DNA of 64,000 nt from Sarcodiotheca gaudichaudii (GCA_032355985.1 JAUKVZ010000001.1:434001-498000), one strand, 5' to 3'; shown: positions 33,632-41,977, numbered from the stretch's first letter. A program made the numbers and translations. Notes: a model not told the origin generated them from the sequence alone.

Positions 33632-34545
33632 AGGTCCAGACCATGCCTGCGCGTGACTCAACCCGACTGGATTACACGGAGCGCATGCGCGATGCGCTGC
33701 ACCACATTCAGTGCCATCTTGATGAATCGATATCTCCTGCGGAGCTGGCGGAGATCGCGTGCTTCGCCCCGCACCATTTTCATCGCGTGTTTAAAGGCAT
33801 GATCGGCGAGACGATTATGGAGCACGTGCGCCGGCTTCGGCTCGAGCGCGCCGCCTGGAGACTCACGTTCACCGAGCAATCAGTGACGGATATCGCGTTC
33901 GACGCGCAGTACGAAAATCACGAATCCTTCACGCGGGCATTCGGACGCATGTTCGGCGAGAGCCCGAGCGCGTTTCGCAAGCGACGCCGGACGATCGAGT
34001 ATCCACCTGCGCGATCGGGCGTGCACTACAAGCCGGAAGGAGAAGATCCCATGGTTGATCCAATCATCCCTGCCGCCCTGGCAACCGGGCCGCGCATCGA
34101 GCGATTTCCCGATCGTCGTGCCCTTTACGTGCGGCATGTCGGACCGTATCTCGAATGCAAGAACGCATGGGACACACTCATGGCGCACGCAGCGGCTGAA
34201 GGGCTGATCGGCCCCGGCGTCGAGATGCTCGGTCTGTGCCACGATGATCCGGATGTGACGCCGGCGGAGAAGATCCGCTACGACGCCTGTATCACGGCGC
34301 CGGAAAGGGCAACGGCGTCTGGCGAGGTTGGCATCCAGATCATCCCCGGCGGCGAGTACGCGATCGAGCGCCATCGCGGGCCGTACGAGACTCTCGAGCA
34401 TGCGTACGCGCGCCTCTTCGGCAGTGTGATACCGAAACTCGGTCGGACGCCCGCGCCGGGCGCATGTGTCGAGAAGTACTGGAATGATCCGGAGAACACG
34501 AACCCTGATGATCTGGAGACGGATATCAGCGTTCTGCTGGCCTGA
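33628..34545 (+). CDS. AraC-family regulator fused to GyrI-like ligand domain
   Basis: This 305-residue protein has an N-terminal AraC-type double helix-turn-helix (about residues 15-120; ISPAELAEIACFAPHHFHRV, then VTDIAFDAQYENHESFTRAF). A C-terminal GyrI/SbmC-like effector-binding domain follows (about 145-305, from RIERFPDRRALYVRHVGPY). This arrangement is known in Rob/SoxS-like multidrug sensors. Its start overlaps the previous stop as ATGA, and a free-standing GyrI-like protein follows 20 bases downstream, suggesting the three genes act together. Confidence 0.9.
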   Translation: MKVQTMPARDSTRLDYTERMRDALHHIQCHLDESISPAELAEIACFAPHHFHRVFKGMIGETIMEHVRRLRLERAAWRLTFTEQSVTDIAFDAQYENHESFTRAFGRMFGESPSAFRKRRRTIEYPPARSGVHYKPEGEDPMVDPIIPAALATGPRIERFPDRRALYVRHVGPYLECKNAWDTLMAHAAAEGLIGPGVEMLGLCHDDPDVTPAEKIRYDACITAPERATASGEVGIQIIPGGEYAIERHRGPYETLEHAYARLFGSVIPKLGRTPAPGACVEKYWNDPENTNPDDLETDISVLLA

Positions 34546-34565
34546 ACTTCAGAGGAGTGAACGCC

Positions 34566-35177
34566 ATGGCTTCAACTGCGGAGAAAGTAGATCTCTTCAA
34601 GGAGCACAAGGCCGAGTACGGGCAGAAGAAGAAGCCCTTCCTCGTCGACATCGGGCCAGCGCAGTTTCTGGCCGTCGACGGAACGGGCGCACCGGGCGAT
34701 GAGGAGTTTCAAGCGGCGATCGGCGCGATGTACGCCATGGCGTACACGATGAAGTTCGCAAGCAAGGCCGCAGGTCGGGATTTCGTCGTGTGCAAGCTCG
34801 AATGCTTGTGGCATGCGGCGCCCGGCGAGGATGGCGCGAGCGCATCCGATGTTTCATGCGCATGGACATTGATGATCCGTGTTCCGGAGTTCGTCGGGAA
34901 GAAGGCGATCATGGACGCGGCCAGGCGCATCGACGAGAAGAACGAATGCCCGGAGGCAGCCAACATTGAGTTGCGCAAGCTTGCGGAAGGCAAGTGTGTA
35001 CAGATGCTTCACGTCGGTCCGTACGAGCAGGAGGCGCAGACGATCGAACAGATGCGCGCGTTCTGTGATGAACAGAGCGTGCGCATGCAGGGTCCGCATC
35101 ACGAGATTTACATCTCAGATCCCCGCCGCGTCGAGCCTGCGAAGCTCAAAACGATCCTGCGATATCCCGTAGCCTGA
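34566..35177 (+). CDS. GyrI-like small-molecule-binding domain protein
   Basis: The 203-residue single-domain protein of the GyrI-like group has VDIGPAQFLAVDGTGAPGDE, a middle YAMAYTMKFASKAAG helix, VCKLECLWHA, and a late HVGPYEQEAQTIEQMRAF. GyrI-like domains bind drugs or other hydrophobic ligands, and some hydrolyse them. I take ATG 34566 because GAGGAG lies ten bases upstream; the GTG at 34557 is too close to that site. It lies directly after the AraC-GyrI fusion and may bind the same ligand. Confidence 0.85.
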   Translation: MASTAEKVDLFKEHKAEYGQKKKPFLVDIGPAQFLAVDGTGAPGDEEFQAAIGAMYAMAYTMKFASKAAGRDFVVCKLECLWHAAPGEDGASASDVSCAWTLMIRVPEFVGKKAIMDAARRIDEKNECPEAANIELRKLAEGKCVQMLHVGPYEQEAQTIEQMRAFCDEQSVRMQGPHHEIYISDPRRVEPAKLKTILRYPVA

Positions 35178-35190
35178 GCTTGGCGATCAC

Positions 35191-35874
35191 CTACTGGAAG
35201 CAGGGGCCCCAGAAACCGAGCAGCATCGCCAGATCAGCAGCGCCCACTGTGCCGCTGCCATCGAGATCCGCCAGCGGCTCGCTTGTGCCCCAGAAACCAA
35301 GGAGTGACGCCAGATCTGCGGCATTCACGACGCCGCAGCCGTCGAGATCGCCGACACACACCGGCGTGACAGTGATGTCGCCCGCCATGCGTACGCGCGT
35401 GATGTCGACAGTTTGAACGCCGAATGGAATGCCAAGGTCGACCTCGGCAGTTCCCAGCACGACATTCGTTCCAGCGACATTGCCGAAGCCGTTTTCATCG
35501 ATCGACACGGTCAGATCGAACGCGACTGCGGGATCCTCGGGAGGCGCGGGCGCCACCACCGGGCCTTGATCGATGATCGCCGGCAGCGGACCTGTTGATC
35601 CGCCCGTCACGAGCATCTCCGGCGGCACCATGTCCGTTACGTCGATTGGCCCGATTGTCGTGATGAAGAAAACATCGACTTCGAGAAGTGTGATTTCGAA
35701 GGTCCAGTCGTATGCGCCGGCCGTCGTTTTGACGGCGTCCATGGACATCCAGAACTCATCCTCGCCCATCGTCTCGACGTCGAAGTTCCAGACGACGGTC
35801 GTGGACGCGAGCGTCGATGAAGCCATCAGCCCGGCTGCGGCCAGTCCCAACGCCGTTCGTGTTCCAAATGGCAT
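35191..35874 (-). CDS. Exported protein with two dockerin-like repeats
   Basis: The 227-residue precursor has a signal peptide (ALGLAAAGLMASSTLAST) and an acidic beta-rich body. Two dockerin-type repeats close the C terminus: GDLDGCGVVNAADLASLLGF and ADLDGSGTVGAADLAMLLGF, each with a calcium-loop D-x-D-x-x-G pattern and each ending in a WG dipeptide. Such repeats are common at the ends of planctomycete exported proteins. No cohesin partner is seen. The gene converges on the GyrI-like gene and is divergent from sixA. Confidence 0.75.
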   Translation of the reverse strand: MPFGTRTALGLAAAGLMASSTLASTTVVWNFDVETMGEDEFWMSMDAVKTTAGAYDWTFEITLLEVDVFFITTIGPIDVTDMVPPEMLVTGGSTGPLPAIIDQGPVVAPAPPEDPAVAFDLTVSIDENGFGNVAGTNVVLGTAEVDLGIPFGVQTVDITRVRMAGDITVTPVCVGDLDGCGVVNAADLASLLGFWGTSEPLADLDGSGTVGAADLAMLLGFWGPCFQ

Positions 35875-35999
35875 ACGCTTTCTCCTCCGGTGTCACTTTT
35901 CGTTGATCTGCAGACCCCGACGCGCCGAAGCGCGATCCGGCCTTCACTCTCGCGTACATATCGGCGCCCCCAAACCCGGGGGAAAGAGCAGGTGAGCCC

Positions 36000-36467
36000 A
36001 TGGTGCTGTACATCATCCGCCACGGCAAGGCCAAAAGGGAATCTTCCTCCGGCCTCGACGCCGATCGCCAGCTGAAGGATCGAGGCCTGCGACAGGCCGA
36101 GTGGCTGGGGGAGCAGCTCGCCGCCGTCGACTCGCCGCCGTCGCTGGTCATCACCAGCCCGCTCGTCCGTGCGCATGACACGGCGAGATTGATCGCATCA
36201 AGGATCGGCTGCCCGCTGGAATTCGACGACCGCCTCTCAGGCGGGTCTGATGTCCACGGCCCAATGGCGCTGATCGAGTCGCACTTCGGCCGCACGGAGT
36301 CGCTGGCCATCGTGGGGCACAATCCGCAGTTGGAGTTGCTGGTGTGGTCGCTGCTTGAGGGGGATGACGAGGTGGGTCGGATCCGGACGGGTGAGTGTGT
36401 GGAGATCGATATCGATCACGCATCGGGGCGTCGGAAGCTTGTCGCTCGGCGCCGGAGTATCGATTGA
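36000..36467 (+). CDS. sixA: Phosphohistidine phosphatase SixA
   Basis: The 155-residue histidine phosphatase has the catalytic RHG loop at the N terminus (MVLYIIRHGKAKRE), the second arginine region in LVITSPLVRAHDTARLI and the second histidine in LAIVGHNPQLELLVW. SixA removes phosphate from histidines such as those of phosphotransfer proteins. Length matches E. coli SixA (161). The gene stands alone with a strong hairpin after it. Confidence 0.9.
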   Translation: MVLYIIRHGKAKRESSSGLDADRQLKDRGLRQAEWLGEQLAAVDSPPSLVITSPLVRAHDTARLIASRIGCPLEFDDRLSGGSDVHGPMALIESHFGRTESLAIVGHNPQLELLVWSLLEGDDEVGRIRTGECVEIDIDHASGRRKLVARRRSID

Positions 36468-36495
36468 GGCGGAAGAGCGGCGGCGCAAGAGAAAG

Positions 36496-36521
36496 GGCGC
36501 CCGCAACGAGGTGCGGGCGCC
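36496..36521. terminator. Bidirectional hairpin between sixA and the FG-GAP gene
   Basis: The ten-base perfect stem GGCGCCCGCA / TGCGGGCGCC has a six-base loop and lies between two convergent genes. Short A/T runs flank it (AAA before, CTT after), so it can act on both strands. Confidence 0.65.
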
Positions 36522-36567
36522 TTGGTGATCGCAGTTGATCCTTTGAATCAGGCTGGATTCAGACTAC

Positions 36568-39159
36568 TCATTCACTCATGAGACGGATCAGCAGCTCGAG
36601 ATCAATCACATCCACGTATCCGTCGTCGTTCAGATCTGCGTGTTCGTTCTCGGGGTCGGTTTCTCCAAGAAGCGTCAAGAGTTCGCTAATGTCGCCTGGG
36701 CTGATAACTGTGTCGCCGTCGATATCGGCTGGCGGCTGCGGAGCATACGCGGACATGGTGCTTGAGCATGTTACTTCCGGGAACGGACACGAGGATCCAT
36801 CCGGTATGTGGAAATATCCGACGCGATCCGCGAATCCCGTCTTGAGAATGAACTTTCTGCAACCCGTGGTGACATCTTCTGCCTGGACGACGAGCGTAAG
36901 TCCGGTGATTTCCGTGTAGCCGCTTGCTGATGTCAGGCTGCCTGTTCCCGTGAAATAAGGTGTTGCCTCCTCCAACAAGTCAGGTTCGACCGAAATATCG
37001 GCATCCATGGGATCCCATGACGCGCTCGCCTCTCCATTTCCGTCAGGATCTGTAAGGCCTGCTCCCTTGATCGTGATTGCGATGGACGTGTCCAACTTCG
37101 GGCATGAGAACCCGTCGTCGAAGATGAGGTCTGCAGTGGGCGAAAGAACCAAGAACGCCTTCCCGGCGCGGACATAAGGATCGTGTTTCTCTCCTTCGGT
37201 GCACGCCGCAGTTCCCGCACCATCCGTCTCGTCGTGATCACTTACGGATGCATGCTGAGTCGCCTGAGTGCAATTGTCTTCATCCTCAGTAACGCCGTCG
37301 ATGAGTTTCCCTGTGAGCCATGATGTAATCAGCAGGTCATCCGAGCCATCATGATCTGTATCCCATGCAGGCCAGGCACGGATTGCACTTGGCTTGAAGT
37401 GAGACTCATCTAAGGTTGAACGCAGAGATTCCTCTGAGTAGTACCCCGATGGCTCTGTGCCTTCACCTTCGAGGATTCTCTGTAGCGATACAGTGAACGA
37501 TCCGCCAAGTCCGGTATTGATGTTGTAGACCAGCGCATAGTTGGGAGCGGAGATGAGCAACTCGATGTCGCCGCTTGGGTCGCCATCTGCGTTTCCGGCT
37601 GGCTCGATCCGGAGCATGGGGTAGTCATCTGAGGGGTCATTGATCGAAGCTGCCAGGACAGAGCCGTCGTCGGCGTCCCACTCAACCGTTGCAGTTGGGT
37701 GCGTCGTAATCTCCTCATCAATCCGGTAGAGGTAGACTTTGCCGCTATTGGTTTCGCCTGAATGGCCGGGCGCAAGGACGGCAAGATCGACGTATTCGTC
37801 ATTATTGAGTGTGTGGCCGCTAACTATGTAAAAGCCGAATTCGTCGTCGGGTTCCTCGCCTTCGATTATGTAATCCGCGTCGTCTGACTCGAATAGAAAC
37901 CTGGAGCCCGTTGTCACTTCTTGTGTGTCCGAAGTCGAATTCCAAGCAACGGAGAGATTCGTGATTTGATCGAAGTCCTGGTCGCCCGTGGTTGTGTCTT
38001 TTCTCACCGAACTCTGCGACAGGAAGATGAAGACCCTTCCAGCTCGGTCGTCACCATCGGAGTTCTCATGCTTCGGCGCACCAATGACGAGGTCCGGAAG
38101 GTCGTCGGCGTCGCCTGATCCCATGCCATCCCCATCGACGTCGCCGAGGCCACCAAGTGCTTCTGCAAAATGCGTGTTGTTTGATCCGGACGGTGTGACG
38201 CTGCTCGAGATCTCGAGCGTCGCCTGGTCAGAGCTGATGACCACCGGCAGCGCATCGATGATTCCGTCAGGAGTATCCGTCGCACCTGGGCGTGGCTTCG
38301 GAAATCCGGTCACTGCGTCCCAATTTGCGGTGGCGATGTCGGTCTTGAAATCGTCTACATATTCCGCCATGTCCGCACTGCTGGGCATGCAAAAGACCCA
38401 GGCATGACCTGAGTAAGGGCCACTATCTGCCGTTCGAAAGAACCGCGAACCAACCATGATGTCGTGTGCGTGGCCAGCGTCTCCATCGATGTTTCCGACG
38501 TCTTTGACTCGGAAGCCGAGTGCAGTCTGGCCAGGCTCTGAGTCGTTCGGGTCGAAGGTTCCCGGATTGTCGCCATTGATCCTGTAGAGATTTACCCAGC
38601 GCTCCCCCGAAACGCCGTCTGCGTTGTATTCATCCGTGTACGCGAACACCCAGACTGATCCCGCAGAGTAATCGGTGGCGCTATTCCCGATGAGGAGCTC
38701 CGCCCTGCCGTCCCCATTGAGATCGTGGATATGTTCGATTTCATGGGGGAATGCGTCGTTTCTGAACTCGCCGACAATGTCGCCGCCGATCTGGGTGTAG
38801 TCATCTCCAGAGTAAACACGCACGAGGCCAACATTGTGCTCGTCCAGGTCGATCGTTGAATTGCCGTCGATGTCTCGTGGTGTTTGATAGAAGCTCACCG
38901 CGAAGTCCTGGTGGCCGTCACCATCGACATCACTCACGCCGTTCGCCGAGTACCCGAGTTCATCGCCGTAATACGTCTTCGGCGCGGCGGGCGGATCGAC
39001 CGTGTGAACTTCACCGGTCGCGCTCCATACCTCCTCAGTCGTGATGTATTCAGTTGATGGGTCACCGAGCGCACTCGAACTCAAGCAAATGACCGAAACA
39101 GGCAGAAGTGCGACATGGCGAGTGATGTCTCGTGTGAATGGCCTCCGCTGATCAAACAT
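36568..39159 (-). CDS. Large exported FG-GAP beta-propeller protein with C-terminal dockerin-like repeats
   Basis: The protein has about 863 residues from ATG 39159, which has GGAG eight bases upstream. A signal peptide (HVALLPVSVICLSSSALGDP) is followed by several FG-GAP/integrin-type calcium blades: VSDVDGDGHQDFAVSF, IHDLNGDGRAELLIGNS, DDLPDLVIGAPKHEN, NNDEYVDLAVLAPGHSG and DTDHDGSDDLLITSW. The end carries dockerin-like repeats (DIDGDTVISPGDISELLTLL, DLNDDGYVDVIDLELLIRLM). It is likely a surface or matrix protein. Base composition is lower in GC than its neighbours (a sampled 60-base line near 37321 is 53% GC), and codon use is less biased, which hints at transfer. Confidence 0.8.
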   Translation of the reverse strand: MFDQRRPFTRDITRHVALLPVSVICLSSSALGDPSTEYITTEEVWSATGEVHTVDPPAAPKTYYGDELGYSANGVSDVDGDGHQDFAVSFYQTPRDIDGNSTIDLDEHNVGLVRVYSGDDYTQIGGDIVGEFRNDAFPHEIEHIHDLNGDGRAELLIGNSATDYSAGSVWVFAYTDEYNADGVSGERWVNLYRINGDNPGTFDPNDSEPGQTALGFRVKDVGNIDGDAGHAHDIMVGSRFFRTADSGPYSGHAWVFCMPSSADMAEYVDDFKTDIATANWDAVTGFPKPRPGATDTPDGIIDALPVVISSDQATLEISSSVTPSGSNNTHFAEALGGLGDVDGDGMGSGDADDLPDLVIGAPKHENSDGDDRAGRVFIFLSQSSVRKDTTTGDQDFDQITNLSVAWNSTSDTQEVTTGSRFLFESDDADYIIEGEEPDDEFGFYIVSGHTLNNDEYVDLAVLAPGHSGETNSGKVYLYRIDEEITTHPTATVEWDADDGSVLAASINDPSDDYPMLRIEPAGNADGDPSGDIELLISAPNYALVYNINTGLGGSFTVSLQRILEGEGTEPSGYYSEESLRSTLDESHFKPSAIRAWPAWDTDHDGSDDLLITSWLTGKLIDGVTEDEDNCTQATQHASVSDHDETDGAGTAACTEGEKHDPYVRAGKAFLVLSPTADLIFDDGFSCPKLDTSIAITIKGAGLTDPDGNGEASASWDPMDADISVEPDLLEEATPYFTGTGSLTSASGYTEITGLTLVVQAEDVTTGCRKFILKTGFADRVGYFHIPDGSSCPFPEVTCSSTMSAYAPQPPADIDGDTVISPGDISELLTLLGETDPENEHADLNDDGYVDVIDLELLIRLMSE

Positions 39160-39639
39160 TGGTGGCTCTCCATTTAGTGCGCCTTGCACTGTTATCAGGA
39201 TGAAAATGAACTGGGCGCTGTTTCGAGATCGCGCCCTGACTGCTGCTCTCGATAATGAGACACTTGGAATATGACAACAGGTTGAATGCCCTGCGAACAG
39301 GCGACGTGCAATCCGGAAGCTATAGACATCGTTCAATGCGCGCCGAATTCACCGGTTGGTCATTGATCGCCCGATGCCACAACGTTTGACCGACGTTGAA
39401 TGCGTCCGGGCACTGTCGACGAAGCGATCATGAAACGTGGGAAGGATCACCGCATCGGGGCAAGCGCAGGCACACCGGCAGGCGGCCTTCGACGTTCGCA
39501 CGGCTGTTGGCAAGGCGGGAGTATTTGGAGTCATAAGTTACGGATTCTCACGGACTTGGGCGCCGCGAGAGATCGCCCTAGCATCCCGACCGTACTCCGC
39601 TATACTCTCCCCCCGGTCGCCCCCACGGGCGACCCTCGC
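39160..39639. other. Gap of 480 bases between the FG-GAP gene and tRNA-Val
   Basis: The first half is less GC-rich, like the FG-GAP gene, and would hold that gene's promoter; the second half is ordinary. TATACT at 39601-39606 is a good -10 box for tRNA-Val, but I find no clear -35. No credible reading frame or known RNA is seen. Confidence 0.4.
39615..39634 (+). other. Perfect hairpin just upstream of tRNA-Val
   Basis: GGTCGCCC / GGGCGACC form an eight-base stem with loop CCAC. The hairpin ends five bases before the mature tRNA, inside the likely precursor transcript, and might aid 5' processing. Confidence 0.45.
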
Positions 39640-39713
39640 GAGCCGTTGGCGCAGTTGGCTAGCGCGCCTCGTTGACATCGAGGAGGTCACTGGTTCAAGT
39701 CCAGTACGGCTCA
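39640..39713 (+). tRNA. tRNA-Val (anticodon GAC)
   Basis: A 74-base cloverleaf. The acceptor is GAGCCGT with ACGGCTC, then discriminator A. The anticodon arm CCTCGTTGACATCGAGG gives GAC in the loop, and the T arm reads CTGGTTCAAGTCCAG. CCA is not encoded. A hairpin terminator follows at once. Confidence 0.95.
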
Positions 39714-39717
39714 CTTC

Positions 39718-39746
39718 AAGGCTCTCTTCCATGCGAAGGGAGCCTT
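39718..39746 (+). terminator. Terminator-like hairpin after tRNA-Val
   Basis: AAGGCTCTCTTC pairs with GAAGGGAGCCTT (12 bases, one wobble) around the loop CATGC. It starts five bases after the tRNA 3' end. The following GTTCGTT is a weak T-run. Confidence 0.6.
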
Positions 39747-39873
39747 GTTCGTTAACGGGCGATCACCTCGGGATGTTCGACTTCCCCTACCAGGGGACGC
39801 CTTGCCAGGGGATGCGCGACGCAGATTGTCGAACAAATCTGCAAATTCATGCGCTTCTCGTGCGCTACGTGCT

Positions 39874-40602
39874 CTATTCAGGCTGACCGTGTGAGGCGGG
39901 CGCCGGCATAGGCAACAGCACACCCTGCATCACGGGCGCTTCGATGGCTTCCAGTGATTGCGCCAGTTCAATCGTGTACTCGCCCACGGCCGTGCGCACC
40001 AGCGCCGCCAGGCAGCCGCCGACGTGCAGGGACTGGCCGATATCGCGAGCCAGGCTGCGGATGTAGACGCCCTTGCCGCAGTGGACGTCGATCTCCAGGC
40101 GCGGCCATTTGTAGGCCAGCACATCAATCGCGTGGATCTCGACCGGCCTTTCGGGAAGTGTGTCGATAGCTCCTGCGCGCGCCAGTCGATGGGCGCGCTT
40201 GCCGTCGACGTTGATGGCTGAGAAGACGGGGGGGCGCTGCATGATGCGGCCGACGAAGCGTTCGCATGCCTTGGCGACATCAGATGCAGTGGGGGGCGTC
40301 GTCACTTCGACGGGAGTTGTTTCGACTTCCAGATCATCAGTCGGCGATGTGACGCTCAGGTCGATGGCGGCTCGGTAGCGTTTGGGCATCTGCATGATCG
40401 TCGGCACGGACTTGCAGCCGCGGCCGAGGCAGATCACCAGCACGCCCGTCGCCAGCGGATCGAGCGTCCCGGCATGGCCGACCTTGGCGCCTTTGGTTCG
40501 CGCGCGAAGCACCGTGCAGACCGTTGCGGAGGTCAGTCCGAGCGGCTTGTCGATGACGAGCACGCCATTGAGATCGGGTCTGTGATTGCGTCGGCGGGCC
40601 AT
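39874..40602 (-). CDS. truB: tRNA pseudouridine-55 synthase
   Basis: TruB makes pseudouridine 55 in the T loop of tRNAs. The 242-residue protein begins with GVLVIDKPLGLTSATVC, has the catalytic aspartate in VGHAGTLDPLATGVLVICLG near residue 48, the RPPVFSAINVDGKRAHRLAR block and CGKGVYIRSLARDIGQSL. It lacks a long C-terminal PUA extension. It lies between tRNA-Val and tRNA-Ser, on the opposite strand to both. Confidence 0.93.
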   Translation of the reverse strand: MARRRNHRPDLNGVLVIDKPLGLTSATVCTVLRARTKGAKVGHAGTLDPLATGVLVICLGRGCKSVPTIMQMPKRYRAAIDLSVTSPTDDLEVETTPVEVTTPPTASDVAKACERFVGRIMQRPPVFSAINVDGKRAHRLARAGAIDTLPERPVEIHAIDVLAYKWPRLEIDVHCGKGVYIRSLARDIGQSLHVGGCLAALVRTAVGEYTIELAQSLEAIEAPVMQGVLLPMPAPASHGQPE

Positions 40603-40655
40603 GTGGGAGCGTTCCGGCAGGGGGCTGAGGCGCCGGTGGGCGGCGCTTCGAGTGA

Positions 40656-40684
40656 ATGACAGGGGCGCGATCAGACGATACCCT
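40656..40684 (+). promoter_or_regulatory. Probable promoter of tRNA-Ser
   Basis: ATGACA (40656-40661), a 17-base spacer and TACCCT (40679-40684) lie 30 bases before the tRNA. The -35 is good and the -10 weak. Confidence 0.4.
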
Positions 40685-40691
40685 GTCCGAC

Positions 40692-40706
40692 CCTCCCAAC
40701 GGGAGG
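40692..40706 (+). other. Hairpin just upstream of tRNA-Ser
   Basis: CCTCCC / GGGAGG form a six-base stem with loop AAC, ending eight bases before the mature tRNA. It occupies the same position as the hairpin before tRNA-Val. Confidence 0.4.
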
Positions 40707-40714
40707 AACGCTCC

Positions 40715-40802
40715 GGAGAGGTGTCCGAGTGGCTGAAGGAGCGGCACTGGAAATGCCGTATACGGCTTGTCCGTATCGGGGGTTCGAATCCCCCCCTCTC
40801 CG
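40715..40802 (+). tRNA. tRNA-Ser (anticodon GGA)
   Basis: An 88-base class II tRNA. The acceptor is GGAGAGG with CCTCTCC, then discriminator G, the identity element of serine tRNAs. The anticodon arm GGCACTGGAAATGCC gives GGA. The long variable arm pairs TACGG with CCGTA, and the T loop is GTTCGAATC. CCA is not encoded. Confidence 0.95.
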
Positions 40803-40823
40803 CTTTTCATCCGTTGACTGCGA

Positions 40824-41804
40824 TCACGCCCTCGCGCGTCTACGCGTCCGGCAGAACGCGCTCGCGCCCAGCAGCGATGCGCCGATCATCATCCCGCCCG
40901 GATGAGGCACGAGAATCATGTTCGTTGGACTGTGCACGCCTTGCGCGGGGCCGCTTGCGAATGTTGATTCGAACGTCCCGTCGGCGCCGTAGCGATTGAG
41001 CGTGGAGTTTGAATACGAGGAGACGAGCAGGTCGCCGTCCGGCAAGGTGAGTTGCTGGATCGGGTTATTCAGCGTGCCCGCGCTGATCACATCGCCGAGA
41101 TAGGCGCCGGTGTCCATTGCATATCTGCGAATCGAGTTCGTTCCCTGGCTGACGGCCTGCAGTTCGCTGCCCACGACTGAGAGATGCAGCGGTCGAACCA
41201 AGCCGCCTGCGGCGACGAGGTCTCCGAGATGCTGTCCGGTGTTGACGTCGTAGCGTTTGATTGAGTTGGTGAAGTAGGACGAGACGAGCAACTCGCCAGC
41301 CCCATTGAATACGAACCCGTCGGGGCCATTCAGTCCGCCTCCAGTGGCGATCGTGCTGACGATGCTGCCGCTCGCATGGTCAATACGAAGCACTTCGTTG
41401 TTGTTCACCGCGCTTGCGTAGAGATCCCCGTGAGGGCCGAAGGCGATGTAGCCCACACCTGCAAGCCGGTCGTCGTCAGCGAACACACCATCAAATGCGC
41501 CAGTCTGGCCGTCGTACCGAAGTATCTGCCCGGTCCCTTCGGATGAGACGTACAGATGTCCATCAGGCCCCATCTGGATGCCGACCGCGCGTGAGAGGCC
41601 GCCGCTGCCTGGCGCTACGAAGTAGCCCTGCCACGTGCCGTCCAGCGAATACTGCGATACGGAGTCGCCATTGAAATGGTTGGAGACGAGCACATACGGC
41701 TCGCCCGCGATTGCAGGGGATCCAGTCAGGAATGAGGCAAGCGTGATGAGGGCCAGCCGCAGGGAATGCGCGCGCCAACGCCTGGAAGAAATCGAATTGG
41801 TCAT
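40824..41804 (-). CDS. Exported NHL/SMP-30-like propeller protein with PEP-CTERM-like tail
   Basis: The 326-residue precursor has a signal peptide (LALITLASFLTGSPAIAG). A six-bladed-type propeller of repeats follows (VGIQMGPDGHLYVSSEGTGQ, IAFGPHGDLYASAVNNNEVL, FVFNGAGELLVSSYFTNSIK, LTLPDGDLLVSSYSNSTLNR). The C terminus reads VPHPGGMMIGASLLGASAF and then an arginine-rich end, i.e. motif, membrane helix and basic cluster as in PEP-CTERM sorting signals, though the core is PHP rather than PEP. It should be handled by an exosortase-like enzyme. GAGGA precedes the ATG. It is divergent from the winged-helix operon at 42076. Confidence 0.75.
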   Translation of the reverse strand: MTNSISSRRWRAHSLRLALITLASFLTGSPAIAGEPYVLVSNHFNGDSVSQYSLDGTWQGYFVAPGSGGLSRAVGIQMGPDGHLYVSSEGTGQILRYDGQTGAFDGVFADDDRLAGVGYIAFGPHGDLYASAVNNNEVLRIDHASGSIVSTIATGGGLNGPDGFVFNGAGELLVSSYFTNSIKRYDVNTGQHLGDLVAAGGLVRPLHLSVVGSELQAVSQGTNSIRRYAMDTGAYLGDVISAGTLNNPIQQLTLPDGDLLVSSYSNSTLNRYGADGTFESTFASGPAQGVHSPTNMILVPHPGGMMIGASLLGASAFCRTRRRARA

Positions 41805-41965
41805 GGTTTTCCTCGCACCAATGTCCGTGCACAGCGACAGATCAGACTGAAGGGCGCGGGTTCAATGCGGCGGAGTCAGGAGCGATCCTGTGGCAGCAAT
41901 GAGCCATTCGCCGGGCCTCCCGCCTGTGCATGCGGGCGCCGACGGCCGGCGGGCAAACGGTACCA

Positions 41966-41977
41966 GTCACACGTGAC
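41966..41977. promoter_or_regulatory. Short inverted repeat between divergent genes
   Basis: GTCAC-AC-GTGAC is a perfect five-base inverted repeat in the 271-base gap between the PEP-CTERM gene and the winged-helix regulator gene. It is a candidate operator for the latter, but short. Confidence 0.25.

Noticed and set aside
36568-39713. A genomic island integrated at tRNA-Val
   Set aside because: No integrase, no repeated copy of the tRNA 3' end and no transposase were found; only the base composition of one gene differs.
39437-39886. A frame that runs through tRNA-Val
   Set aside because: It covers a clear tRNA and its hairpins, so it cannot be a normal protein gene.
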